Origin: RYN-230 sp963841695
GTDB lineage: Bacteria; Actinomycetota; Actinomycetes; Streptosporangiales; Streptosporangiaceae
Assembly (NCBI GenBank): GCA_963841695.1
Contig: CAWJDQ010000006.1
Span: 372,001-436,000, forward strand
DNA length: 64,000 bases
Direction of reading: 5' to 3'
In this document: positions 46,972 through 55,186 of the stretch, piece by piece
Layout: each line of letters starts with the position of its first letter
Numbering within the stretch: the stretch's first letter is position 1
The notes under the pieces: model-generated
Told to the model about the DNA's origin: nothing
Seen by the model: only the letters and a program-made list of their open reading frames with translations
Database searches by the model: none
Program-made: the position numbers and the translations under genes

Positions 46972-48036
46972 GTGTTCTCGCAGTTGAAGGCCCGTCGGTC
47001 GGGCGCTCCCCAGCCGGGGACCACCCAGGACCGGCCTGTCCGGCTCGCCCGCTTCGGCGTGCCAGCCCGGGCCGTCCGCCCGCTCGGCTTCGCGGCCGTA
47101 GCGGCAGCGGCGGCCATCACCGTCGCCGGGTGCAAGCCTGGGGTCTACACGAGTACCCCCTCGAGCGGCTCTTCGAGCGGGATTTCGTCGTCGTCCTCGG
47201 CGCTGTCACTGGCAGCGCAGCAGACCCAGCAGATCAGGTCGTTCTCCGCGGACCTGGAGATCCAGGCCACCGGGGCGCTGAACGCGACCCTGACCGGCAC
47301 CCTGCACGAGGTGACCACGCCCACCCCGCTCGTGTCCATCCGCGCCAACGCGGGCGCGCTCGGGAACATCCGGGTGATCCTGTCCGGCGGCACGGCCTAC
47401 CTGAAGAGCCCGTACATGATGCGCGCCTACGGGAAGCCGTGGGTGGAAGGCTCGATGTCCAGCATGAGCAGCACCTCGGGCCTGAACCTCGGCCCGCTGC
47501 TCAGCCTGCTGTCGACCAGCAGCCCCATGGTCCAGGTTCCGCTGTTCAGCCAGGCCTCGAACGTCCGCCAGATGGGCCACTCGATGATGGACGGCTCGCG
47601 GATGTCTGAGTGGGGCGGGCACTACATGCTCTCCAGCGTGATGAACAGCCTGAACTCCAGCCTGCAGCCGAGCATGCAGTCCGTGATGAACAGCGGCATC
47701 AGCATGACGAGGTTCCGGGCCTGGATGGACTCCTCGCACATGGTGCGCAAGCTCGTCCTCATCGAGGCCGGTGGCAACACCAGGATCACCATCACCCTGG
47801 TCATCACGTCGATCAACCAGCCGATGCACATCACGATGCCATCGACCACGCTGATCTTCGTGCTGCCGGGCAGCACCAGCGCCACGCCGACGCCGGGCAT
47901 GACGGCCACCCCGACGGTCAAGCCGACGGTGACCAGCACCCCCATCATGGGGGCGACGCCGGTGGCGACCAGCACCGCGGGGGTGACCAGCACCCCGGCC
48001 CCGGTCCCGTCCGGGGCAGGTCCCACCCACTGGTGA
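46972..48036 (+). CDS. Met-rich lipoprotein of unknown function
   Basis: 354 aa. GTG 46972 has AAGGAGG eight bases upstream. A long basic N-terminus and hydrophobic stretch end in the lipobox ITVAGC (lipidated Cys54), then a Ser-rich tether. The body (about 80-300) looks like an LppX/LprG-type half-barrel (ADLEIQATGALNATLTGTLHE, NIRVILSGGTAYL). It is unusually methionine-rich: 18 Met between residues 149 and 289, several next to His (MGHSMM, HYM, SHM, MHITM). The C-terminus is Thr/Pro repeats. Lipid or metal binding are both conceivable. Confidence 0.87.
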   Translation: MFSQLKARRSGAPQPGTTQDRPVRLARFGVPARAVRPLGFAAVAAAAAITVAGCKPGVYTSTPSSGSSSGISSSSSALSLAAQQTQQIRSFSADLEIQATGALNATLTGTLHEVTTPTPLVSIRANAGALGNIRVILSGGTAYLKSPYMMRAYGKPWVEGSMSSMSSTSGLNLGPLLSLLSTSSPMVQVPLFSQASNVRQMGHSMMDGSRMSEWGGHYMLSSVMNSLNSSLQPSMQSVMNSGISMTRFRAWMDSSHMVRKLVLIEAGGNTRITITLVITSINQPMHITMPSTTLIFVLPGSTSATPTPGMTATPTVKPTVTSTPIMGATPVATSTAGVTSTPAPVPSGAGPTHW

Positions 48037-48061
48037 CCTGCGCGGACTGACCGCAAGCGGC

Positions 48062-48105
48062 AGGCCCGCCGGTCCTGGAGATCATGCTCCGGGACCGGCG
48101 GGCCT
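48062..48105. terminator. strong hairpin terminator between lipoprotein gene and rdgB
   Basis: 48062-48075 and 48092-48105 form a perfect 14-bp stem, extended by five more pairs (one T-G) to a 6-nt loop, followed by TTT. It lies 26 bp past the lipoprotein stop and 26 bp past the convergent rdgB stop, so it can serve both strands. Confidence 0.9.
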
Positions 48106-48131
48106 TTCCGCGTCCGGCGTCAGCGGGCAGG

Positions 48132-48739
48132 TCAGGAACCCAGCAGGGCCGCGATGATCGGGGCCAGCGCGCGGAGCGCCCGGCCGCGGTGACTGATCTT
48201 GTCCTTGTCCGCCGGGCTCATCTCGGCCGTGGTGATCTGCGCCCCCGCCGGGACGAAGATCGGGTCATAGCCGAAACCGTTCGTGCCCCGCGGCGCCGTG
48301 GCCAGCGAGCCGTCCAGCACGCCCTCGGTCACGTGCTCCGCGCCGGAGGGCAGCACGAGCGCCGCGGCGCAGGCGAAATGCGCGCCCCGGTGCTCCGCCG
48401 GGATATCGGCCAGCTGGCCCAGGACCAGCCGCAGGTTGGCGTCGTCGTCGCCGTGCCGGCCGGACCAGCGGGCGGACAGCACGCCCGGCATCCCGTTCAG
48501 CGCGTCGGCGCACAGGCCGGAGTCGTCGGCCACCGCGGGCAGGCCGGTGAACGCGGCCACCGCCCGGGCCTTGAGCAGCGCGTTCTCGGTGAAGGTGAGC
48601 CCGGTCTCGGCGACCTCGGGCATGTCCGGAAACTCGTCCAGATCGCCCACATCCACCGGGACCCGCCCGGCTTCCAGGATCCGGCGCAGCTCAATCAGCT
48701 TGCCGGGTTCCGGGTGGCCACGATGAGCCTGTTGCCCAC
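48132..48739 (-). pseudogene. rdgB: non-canonical purine NTP pyrophosphatase (RdgB/HAM1), frameshift near start
   Basis: Removes dITP/XTP from the nucleotide pool. The body reads LIELRRILEAGRVPVDVGDLDEFPD, ETGLTFTENALLKARAVA, ADDSGLCADALNGMPGVLSARWSG and GTNGFGYDPIFVP, with a correct C-terminus SHRGRALRALAP. The natural start is GTG 48739 (MGNRLIVATRNPGK). There CCGGCAAGC should be CCGGGCAAG, one G missing near 48708, so the frame breaks after 13 codons. It lies 5 bp after the rph stop, the usual rph-rdgB pair. All catalytic residues are intact. Confidence 0.92.
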
Positions 48740-48744
48740 GCGAC

Positions 48745-49479
48745 TCACCGCCCCGGCAGGTCACGGGCGAGGGCTTCGCGCTGCATCCGGGTCAGCTGGG
48801 CGCAGCCCGCGACCCCGAGATCGAGGAGCTCGTTGAGCAGATCCCGGCTGAATGGCTCCTGCTCCGCGGTGCCCTGAATCTCCACGAAGTCGCCGTCGCC
48901 GGTGCACACCACGTTCATGTCGGTCTGCGCGGCGGAGTCCTCCTCGTAGCACAGGTCGAGGCGGGGCTGGCCGTCCACGATGCCCACGCTGATCGCGGCC
49001 ACCGACCCGACGAGCGGGTCGCCCTTGAGCCGCTTGCGGCCGCGCAGCCAGCCGACCGCGTCGGCCAGCGCGACGTATCCCCCGGTGATCGCGGCGGTCC
49101 GGGTGCCGCCGTCGGCCTGCAGCACGTCACAGTCGATGACGATGGTGTTCTCGCCGAGAGCCTTGGCGTCCACGCAGGCCCGCAGGGACCGGCCGATCAG
49201 CCGGGAGATCTCGTGGGTCCGGCCGCCGATCCGGCCCTTGACCGACTCGCGGTCGCCGCGGGTGTTGGTGGCCCGGGGCAGCATCGCGTACTCGGCGGTC
49301 ACCCAGCCGAGGCCGCTGCCGCGCCGCCATCGCGGCACCTCCTCGGTGGCGCTCGCCGCGCAGAGCACCCGGGTTGCCCCGAACTCCACCAGCACCGAGC
49401 CTTCCGCGTGGTCCAGCCAGCCGCGGGTGATCCGTATCTCGCGCAGTGACGCGTTGCTGCGCCCATCGGGTCGGGACAT
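48745..49479 (-). CDS. rph: ribonuclease PH
   Basis: 244 aa phosphorolytic 3'-5' exoribonuclease trimming tRNA 3' ends. Full family motifs: MSRPDGRSNASLREIRITRGWLDHAEGSVLVEFGATRVLC, GWVTAEYAMLPRATNTR, GRTHEISRLIGRSLRA, TIVIDCDVLQADGGTRTAAITGGYVAL and a C-terminus with LCYEEDSAAQTDMNVV. ATG 49479 chosen because homology starts there; the frame is open far upstream. It heads an operon with rdgB. Confidence 0.96.
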   Translation of the reverse strand: MSRPDGRSNASLREIRITRGWLDHAEGSVLVEFGATRVLCAASATEEVPRWRRGSGLGWVTAEYAMLPRATNTRGDRESVKGRIGGRTHEISRLIGRSLRACVDAKALGENTIVIDCDVLQADGGTRTAAITGGYVALADAVGWLRGRKRLKGDPLVGSVAAISVGIVDGQPRLDLCYEEDSAAQTDMNVVCTGDGDFVEIQGTAEQEPFSRDLLNELLDLGVAGCAQLTRMQREALARDLPGR

Positions 49480-49584
49480 GCCTGCCACCCTACCGACCGA
49501 GATCGTCCCCCCGGTCCGGCACGCCGGGGACCCGGCCCGTCCGCCCGCCCCCGCGGCGCCGCCCGCGCCCACGGTGCGGCCCCC

Positions 49585-49770
49585 GGGCACATTTCCCGCA
49601 AACGGTTCGCCCGAACCGGGCAAATCACCCGCCAGCGCGCACGTCACGCGGGAAAGGTCGCGCCGCCCGCCCTGGCCCGCGTGGCGCCTGGCCACTTTTC
49701 CCGCGGGCGGTGCACCAGAACCGGACAAAAAGCCCCCTATAACGGTCGCCACGCGGGAAATGTCGGCGGG
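49585..49770. repeat. two diverged 81-bp repeats with inverted ends
   Basis: 49585-49665 and 49690-49770 align over their length. Each begins with a TTTCCCGC block, has a middle of CGGT..CCAGAACCGG type and ends with CACGCGGGAAA. Thus TTTCCCGC and GCGGGAAA form inverted arms about 50 bp apart in each copy. They fill the spacer between rph (start 49479) and the DUF559 relic. The first 100 bp of the spacer holds nothing I recognise. Confidence 0.7.
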
Positions 49771-49788
49771 CCGGGTCAACCTGGAGGG

Positions 49789-50544
49789 GTGGAGGAACGG
49801 CTGGAGGGGGTGCAGGACCACCGGCGAGTTGCTGGGCTGGGGGGTTATCGGCGGGGCGGATCCGGCGGCTGGTCAGGGACGGGGTCTTGTGCCGGCTGCG
49901 GCCGGGGGTTTACGCGCCGGCGGCTACCATGTCTTCCCTGGCCCGGGACGCGCGGGACGAGAGGGCCAGGCAGGCCGGCGAGCAGCTGCTCCGGCTGGCC
50001 GCGGCCCTCGCGGTCACTGGCTCGCGCTCAGCCGGAAGCCACCGGTCGGCCGCCCGTGTGCACGGACTGGGCCTGGTGGGTCCCGGCCCGGCATCGCGGG
50101 CCGAGATTACCCGGGTCCCGGGCGAAGGTGTGGCTCGGCGACGACGGCGAGATCATCGCGCGGGCCGACTTCCTGTGGCGGCGGTACCGCACGATCGGCG
50201 AGGCCGACGGGGCGCTGAAGTACGAGAATCCGGCCCGGGCCCAGCTGGAACGCGACGCCCGGCTGCGCGCCGCCGGCTACGAGGTCGTGCACTTCACCTG
50301 GCGTGAGATCACCCTGGTCCCGGCCCAGGTCGTGGACACGGTCCGGCTGGCGTTCACCCGGTCCGGCGCCCCTCGCCAGGGAGGGGAGGCGCGGCGCAGC
50401 CGTGTCCTCGCCGACCCGGCGAGTAGCCCGGCCCACGCCGCAGACGAAGAGCATACGGAAGCGGGCCAGCCGGGGGCTCCCGGGGGCCTCGGGCCCCCGG
50501 GCAAGAGAGCTAACAGCTCGCGCGGTCGGGCGCGCCAGCCTTGA
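49789..50544 (+). pseudogene. AbiEi-like / DUF559 (Vsr-fold) protein relic with internal deletion
   Basis: N-terminal part from GTG 49789: EERLEGVQDHRRVAGLGGYRR, then after a frame change near 49855 LCRLRPGVYAPAATMSSLARD and VTGSRSAGSHRSAARVHGL, the winged-helix start of AbiEi-like proteins. C-terminal DUF559 part from about 50115: KVWLGDDGEIIARADFLWRRYRTIGEADGALKY and GYEVVHFTWREITLVPAQVV, with the nuclease-like acidic residues. The middle of about 120 residues usually joining these is missing and frames differ, so this is a true deletion pseudogene. The downstream 3' end is uncertain and overlaps the epimerase gene on the other strand. Confidence 0.75.
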
Positions 50545-51448
50545 TCCAGCGGTAGACGGTCCCGATTCCCCCGGTCAGCGCCGTCCGGGCGCGCCAGTCC
50601 AGGTCCCTGGCCACCCGGTCCACGGCCAGCGAGCTGCGCAGCAACTCCCCCGCCCGCGGCTGCCCGGGCCGGGTCGTGATGGGACGCCCGGCCACGTCCC
50701 CGATGATGGCCACGATGTCCAGCACGCTGACCTCAACCCCGGTGCCGATGTTCCAGGTCCCGGGGCGGCCGGCGTCGGCGGCGGCGAGGAAGGCGCTGAC
50801 CGCGTCGCCGACGTACACGTAGTCGCGGGTCTGTGAGCCGTCCCCGTAAAGCGGCGGTTCTTCCCCGCTCAGGACGTAGCCGCAGAAGATGGGGATCACC
50901 CCGGCGTCGCCCGCGGGATCCTGGCGGGGCCCGTACACGTTGGCCAGCCGCAGGATGGAGTGCCGGGTGCCGTGCAGCCGGTTGTACAGCCCGATGTACT
51001 GCTCGGCGCAGTATTTGGCGATGCCGACCGGGGACTCGGGCAGCGGCAGCACGTCCTCCCGGGACGGGATCGGGGCGTTGCGTCCGTAGAGCGTGCCGCC
51101 GGAGGAGCCGAACAGCACCCGCGCCCCGGTCGACCGGGCCGCTTCCAGCACGTTGACCGTGCCGACCACGTTCACCTGGGCGTCCTGCGCGGGGGCGTCC
51201 ACCGAGGTCCGGACGTCGATGTGGGCGGCCAGGTGGCAGATCAGCTCGGGCCGCGTCCCCCGGACGATCTCGCCGAGCGAGGCGGCGTCGGTGATGCTGA
51301 GCTTGTGCAGCCAGGAGTGCTCGTCGAGGCGGCCGGCCCGGCCGGTGGACAGGTCATCGACCACGATCACCTCGTCGCCCCGGGCCAGGAACGCGTCGGT
51401 GAGATGGGATCCGATGAACCCGGCCCCGCCGGTGACGAGTACCCGCAT
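50510..51448 (-). CDS. NAD-dependent epimerase/dehydratase, UDP-glucose 4-epimerase-like
   Basis: 312 aa extended short-chain dehydrogenase. Rossmann motif VLVTGGAGFIGSH, VVDDLSTG, ICHLAAHIDVRTSV, LFGSSGGTLYG, and C-terminal LRLANVYGPRQDP and GSQTRDYVYVGDAV typical of GalE-like sugar epimerases. The catalytic region normally PYGxSK reads SPVGIAKYCAEQY: Lys is kept but the Tyr is Val. This should impair hydride transfer unless the neighbouring Tyr (AKY) compensates. ATG 51448. Confidence 0.9.
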   Translation of the reverse strand: MRVLVTGGAGFIGSHLTDAFLARGDEVIVVDDLSTGRAGRLDEHSWLHKLSITDAASLGEIVRGTRPELICHLAAHIDVRTSVDAPAQDAQVNVVGTVNVLEAARSTGARVLFGSSGGTLYGRNAPIPSREDVLPLPESPVGIAKYCAEQYIGLYNRLHGTRHSILRLANVYGPRQDPAGDAGVIPIFCGYVLSGEEPPLYGDGSQTRDYVYVGDAVSAFLAAADAGRPGTWNIGTGVEVSVLDIVAIIGDVAGRPITTRPGQPRAGELLRSSLAVDRVARDLDWRARTALTGGIGTVYRWIKAGAPDRASC

Positions 51449-51524
51449 GTCTGAGCATCCTAAGCGCTGGTGACCCGGGGCTGGTCCAGCCCAGGCCGCC
51501 AGCCCAGGCTGCCCGCCAGGGCCG

Positions 51525-52280
51525 TCAGCCCAGGTCCACGACCAGGCCAGACGTGGCCAGGGTCAGCGGGCCGGGGAAGTACGGTGCCGCTTCCTCCCGG
51601 GTGCGCCGCCGGTCGTTCCAGGGCACCAGATGGGTCAGGATGAGCTGGCCGGCGCCGGCCCGGGCCGCGTGCTCCGCGGCCTGGCGGGCGGTCAGGTGCA
51701 GGCCCTCGGGCAGGTCCGGCCCGTCGGTGAACGACGCCTCGCAGAGCATCAGGTCCGCCCCGCGAGCCAGCTCGACCAGGGTGTCCGACTGGCCGGTGTC
51801 GGCCGAGTACGCGAGGGTCCGGCGGCCGGCCTCGACGCGGAAGCCGAACGTCTCGACCGGGTGATTCATGTGCGCCAGCGTGACGCGGAACGGGCCGATC
51901 TCCCGGGTCCCCGGCTCGAGGGTGCGGAAATCGAAGGCCCCGGTCATGCCCGGATGCTCATCCAGGCCGTAGACCTGGGCCATCCGGCGCGCGGTCCCGG
52001 CCGGCCCGTACACCGGGATCCTGGGCCCCGGGGCGTCCGGCGCGTACGTCCGGGCCACCCAGTAGCCGCACAGGTCGAGGCAGTGATCGGGGTGCAGGTG
52101 GCTCAGGCACACGGCGCCCACGCTGGCCAGGCTGGCGTAACGCTGCAGCGGGCCGAGGGCCCCGTTGCCCAGGTCGAGCAGCAACTGGAAGCCGTCGTGC
52201 TCCACCAGGTAGGACGACGCGGGACTGTCCGGGCCAGGGAACGACCCGGAGCAGCCGAGAACGGTGAGGCGCACGGGCAC
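51525..52280 (-). CDS. MBL-fold metallo-hydrolase (RNase Z-like)
   Basis: 251 aa. Metallo-beta-lactamase fold with RNase Z-like layout: LTVLGCSGSFPGPDSPASSYLVE, LLLDLGNGA, the Zn-binding SHLHPDHCLDL (HxHxDH), LAHMNHPVETFGFRVE, LAYSADTG (Asp bridge) and LILTHLVPWND. It lacks the long flexible arm of tRNase Z, so tRNA processing is not assured; phosphodiesterase activity is plausible. It starts directly after the thioesterase stop, so the two are likely co-transcribed. Confidence 0.94.
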   Translation of the reverse strand: MPVRLTVLGCSGSFPGPDSPASSYLVEHDGFQLLLDLGNGALGPLQRYASLASVGAVCLSHLHPDHCLDLCGYWVARTYAPDAPGPRIPVYGPAGTARRMAQVYGLDEHPGMTGAFDFRTLEPGTREIGPFRVTLAHMNHPVETFGFRVEAGRRTLAYSADTGQSDTLVELARGADLMLCEASFTDGPDLPEGLHLTARQAAEHAARAGAGQLILTHLVPWNDRRRTREEAAPYFPGPLTLATSGLVVDLG

Positions 52281-53114
52281 TCAGGGTACGCGCCCGGCGG
52301 TCTCAGGACCGGCAGGCCGGCCGACCAGGGCGATCTGGCGGCTCTGCGCGACCAGGCGGCCCGCGCTGTCCCAGACCTCGGCTTCCTCGTCGAACCAGCC
52401 ACCGCTGACGTGCCGGCAGCGGGCCGCGACCCGGAGCGCGCCGTGCGCGGGGACGGCCCGCATGTGCCAGGTCAGCTCGACCGTCGGCGACCAGCCGACG
52501 ACCTCGATGCCGAACACCACCGGCGGCAGCGAGTCCACGGCCAGCGCGAGCAGGTAGGCGTCGGGCTCGCGGGGCTCACGGAGCTGGAAGTACCCGCGCA
52601 TCTCGGGCGTCCCGGACGGCTGGCCGTGGATCCAGCCGACCGTGGCCGGGTCGAGCCGGATATCGACCTGCTTCGCGTAGCCGCTGAACGCGCGGGGCCC
52701 CTGCGCGTCCCGGATGTCCTGGCATTCGCCGAGGGGCGGCAGCCGGGGCGGCTCACCGGTCCAGGACAGGCCGCCGGGGTCGCCGGGGTCGCCCAGGGCG
52801 CCGGTGGTGACCGTGGTCTCCAGCATGGGCCTGCCCCCCTGGACCAGCGTGGCCCGGGCGGTGGCGGCGACTTTGCCGTGCTTGAGCCACTCCACCTCCA
52901 CGTGCGCCGGCTCGGGCTGCGGGGCCCGGAGGAAGTGCGCGCTGGTGGCGATGGGGTACGGGTGTGGCGAGGAGTCCAGCACGGCGCGGAGCACCGAGGC
53001 CAGGAGGACGCCGCCGTTGACCGCGCCCGCAATGGCGAACCGCTCGTCCGGCCGGATCTCGTACCGCCCGTCCCCGATCCGGCGGGCCTCGGTGGCCTCG
53101 TCGAACGCGCTCAC
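52281..53114 (-). CDS. thioesterase family protein (TesB-like double hot-dog)
   Basis: 277 aa from GTG 53114 (VSAFDEATEARRIG). Double hot-dog acyl-CoA thioesterase pattern: FAIAGAVNGGVLLASVLRAVLD in the first half, HPYPIATSAHFLRAPQPEPAHVEVEWLKHGKV, and GWSPTVELTWHMRAVPAHGALRVAARCRHV with WFDEEAEVWDSAGRLVAQSRQ in the second. Expected to hydrolyse acyl-CoA. Upstream in-frame sequence is a tandem repeat, not homologous, so the later start is preferred. Its stop touches the MBL gene start. Confidence 0.9.
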   Translation of the reverse strand: MSAFDEATEARRIGDGRYEIRPDERFAIAGAVNGGVLLASVLRAVLDSSPHPYPIATSAHFLRAPQPEPAHVEVEWLKHGKVAATARATLVQGGRPMLETTVTTGALGDPGDPGGLSWTGEPPRLPPLGECQDIRDAQGPRAFSGYAKQVDIRLDPATVGWIHGQPSGTPEMRGYFQLREPREPDAYLLALAVDSLPPVVFGIEVVGWSPTVELTWHMRAVPAHGALRVAARCRHVSGGWFDEEAEVWDSAGRLVAQSRQIALVGRPAGPETAGRVP

Positions 53115-53198
53115 CAGCGGGAGGCGCCGGGCTGGGCCGCCCCTGAGGCGGCACGGCGGGATGAGGGAGGGACGGGGCCGGGGGGAGTAGGGCGGTTC

Positions 53199-53417
53199 TT
53201 CAGGCCCGTAGCTGGCCTTGCCGCGCTTCGGCCTGCCAGGGTGCCGGAGTAGGCGGCGGTTGAAGACAAGCTCAGGCCCATAGCTGCCTAGCCGCGCTTC
53301 GGCCTCAGCCAGGGTGCCGGAGTAGGCGGCGGTTGAAGACAAGCTCAGGCCCATAGCTGGCCCTCCAGCCGCGCTTCGGCCTCAGCCAGGGTGCCGGAGT
53401 AGGCGCCGGTAGAAAGG
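53199..53417. repeat. three tandem 72-77 bp copies of the cysM 3' end
   Basis: Copies occupy about 53199-53270 (diverged), 53271-53343 (73 bp) and 53344-53417, the last being the coding end of cysM. The shared segment encodes YSGTLAEAEARL on the minus strand. The two outer copies lie past the cysM stop, in the 230-bp gap before the thioesterase gene. Confidence 0.9.
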
Positions 53418-54292
53418 TACTTCCAGCCGCCGTCGGCGACCACGAACGCGATGTCGGCGCGCTCCCCGGACGCCTGGGCCTTGGCCGCCATGCCCAGCGC
53501 CGCGTGCAGGGCGCCGCCCGCCGAGATACCGGCGAAGATGCCCTCCTCGTCCAGCAGTTCCCGGGTCCTGCGCAGCGCGTCCACCGACGACACCGAGAAC
53601 CGCGTGGTCAGCACCGATTCGTCGTACAGCTCGGGGACGAAGCCCTCGTCGATGTTGCGCAGGCCGTAGACCAGTTCCCCATAGCGGGGCTCAGCGGCCA
53701 CGACCGCGATGTCCGGCACCCGCTCGCGCAGGAAGCGCCCGGCGCCCATCAGGGTCCCCGTGGTACCCAGCCCGGCCACGAAGTGCGTGATGCCGGGCAG
53801 ATCCTCGAGGATCTCCGGCCCGGTGGTCTCGTAGTGGGCCCGTGCGTTCGCCTCGTTGCCGTACTGGTAGAGCATGACCCAGTCGGGGTGCTCCCCGGCC
53901 AGCCGCCGGGCGACCCGGACGGCCTCGTTGGACCCGCCCGCGGCCGGCGAGAAGATGACCTTCGCCCCGTACATCTCCAGGATCTGCCGCCGCTCCACCG
54001 AGGTGTTCTCCGGCATGACGCAGATCATGTGGTAGCCGCGCAGGTGCGCGACCATGGCCAGGGAGATCCCGGTGTTCCCGGAGGTGGGCTCCAGGATCGT
54101 GATCCCCGGCGCCAGCAGGCCATCCTTCTCGGCCTGCTCGATCATGAAGAACGCGGCGCGGTCCTTGACTGACCCGGTCGGGTTGCGGTCCTCCAGCTTG
54201 GCCCACAGCCGCACATCGGGTGCGGGAGACAGCCTCGGCAGCCCCACCAGGGGGGTATGGCCGAGGCTGTCCAGCAGTGAGTCGTAACGCAT
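53345..54292 (-). CDS. cysM: CysO-dependent cysteine synthase
   Basis: 315 aa PLP beta-synthase. Motifs: NPTGSVKDRAAFFMIEQAE with the PLP Lys, LEPTSGNTGISLAMVA, VAGLGTTGTLMGAGRFLRE, GISAGGALHAALG. In actinobacteria this enzyme uses O-phosphoserine and thiocarboxylated CysO; gene order with cysO and mec+ supports that. ATG 54292. Its last about 22 codons are part of a tandem duplication that continues past the stop. The active site is complete. Confidence 0.95.
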   Translation of the reverse strand: MRYDSLLDSLGHTPLVGLPRLSPAPDVRLWAKLEDRNPTGSVKDRAAFFMIEQAEKDGLLAPGITILEPTSGNTGISLAMVAHLRGYHMICVMPENTSVERRQILEMYGAKVIFSPAAGGSNEAVRVARRLAGEHPDWVMLYQYGNEANARAHYETTGPEILEDLPGITHFVAGLGTTGTLMGAGRFLRERVPDIAVVAAEPRYGELVYGLRNIDEGFVPELYDESVLTTRFSVSSVDALRRTRELLDEEGIFAGISAGGALHAALGMAAKAQASGERADIAFVVADGGWKYLSTGAYSGTLAEAEARLEGQLWA

Positions 54293-54310
54293 GCGCGCTC
54301 CCGGGCCGGG

Positions 54311-54589
54311 TCAGCCCGCCCCGCCTGCCACGGCCGGCAGCACGGTCACCGTGTCACCGTCCTTGACCGGCGTCTCGAGGCCGCCGAGGAAGCGCACGTC
54401 CTCGTCGTTGAGGTACACGTTGACGAACCGGCGCAGCCCGGACTCGTCCTGCAGCCGGTCGCGGAGACCGCCGTAGCGGGTGTCCAGGTCGCCGAGGAGC
54501 TCGGCGATGGTGGCGCCCGAGCCTTCCACCGCCTTGGCGCCGCCGGTGTAGGTGCGCAGGATCGTCGGGATGCGGACTTCGATGGCCAT
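54311..54589 (-). CDS. cysO: sulfur carrier protein CysO (ubiquitin-like, ThiS/MoaD family)
   Basis: 92 aa beta-grasp carrier that brings sulfide as a C-terminal thiocarboxylate to CysM. MAIEVRIPTILRTYTGGAKAVEG, LLGDLDTRYGGLRDRLQDESGLRRFVNVYLNDEDVRFL are typical. The C-terminus reads LPAVAGGAG: two residues (Ala-Gly) follow the Gly-Gly that should be activated, so processing would be needed. ATG 54589. Upstream is mec+, downstream cysM (18 bp). Confidence 0.95.
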   Translation of the reverse strand: MAIEVRIPTILRTYTGGAKAVEGSGATIAELLGDLDTRYGGLRDRLQDESGLRRFVNVYLNDEDVRFLGGLETPVKDGDTVTVLPAVAGGAG

Positions 54590-54624
54590 GAACAACACTC
54601 CAGGGTCAGGCGGTCGGTCTCTGC

Positions 54625-54668
54625 GGGCGTCAGTGTCTGGGCGCCAGTGTTTTGGGCGCCAGTGTTTT
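54625..54668. repeat. short tandem 15-bp repeat upstream of cysO
   Basis: gggcgccagtgtttt occurs at 54639-54653 and 54654-54668, with partial copies on both sides (54625-54638 and after 54669). It lies between mec+ and cysO in a 180-bp gap. Confidence 0.8.
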
Positions 54669-54769
54669 GGGCGTCTGGGCCGGCGCGGGCGGTGACGGCC
54701 GTCACCGGATGCCAACGGGATGCCCCCCGCGATCATTCCAGGCCGGGGCCCGCCGGGGTATCGGACGTG

Positions 54770-55186
54770 TCACCCGGGGTCATCGGTGATCCGGACTTCC
54801 TCCTCGGTCACCGTCCCGTCCACGATCCGGAACGAGCGGAACTCCGCCTGGTCCGGGTCGCGGGTGGAGACCAGGACGTAGTGGGCACCTGGCTCGTTGG
54901 CGTAACTGATGTCGGTGCGCGACGGGTAGGCCTCGGTCGCGGTGTGCGAATGGTAGATGACGGCCGGTTCCTCGTCCCGGTCGTCCATCTCGCGCCAGAC
55001 CCGGAGCAGTTCCATCGAGTCGAACTCGTAGAACGTGGGCGACCGCTGGGCGTTGAGCATGGGGATGAAGCGCTCCGGACGGTCCTGGCCGGCCGGCCCG
55101 GCGATCACCCCGCAGGCCTCGTCCGGGTGGTCCGCACGGGCGTGCGCCACGATCTTGTCCCGCAGCGCGGAGTGCAGCGTCAGCAT
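54770..55186 (-). CDS. mec: JAMM metallopeptidase Mec+ (CysO-cysteine hydrolase)
   Basis: 138 aa Zn peptidase that releases cysteine from CysO-Cys. JAMM motif YHSHTATEAYPSRTD (HxHx7Sx2D), with catalytic Glu in HPDEACGVIAG. FYEFDSMELLRVWREMDDRDEEPAVI precedes the motif. ATG 55186. It heads mec-cysO-cysM, as in Mycobacterium tuberculosis, and follows DUF2017 and clpS on the same strand. Confidence 0.95.
   Translation of the reverse strand: MLTLHSALRDKIVAHARADHPDEACGVIAGPAGQDRPERFIPMLNAQRSPTFYEFDSMELLRVWREMDDRDEEPAVIYHSHTATEAYPSRTDISYANEPGAHYVLVSTRDPDQAEFRSFRIVDGTVTEEEVRITDDPG

Noticed and set aside
48980..50218. Long plus-strand open frame across rph and the spacer
   Set aside because: It is opposite rph, whose minus-strand frame has full RNase PH homology; the plus frame is Pro/Arg/Ser-rich noise.
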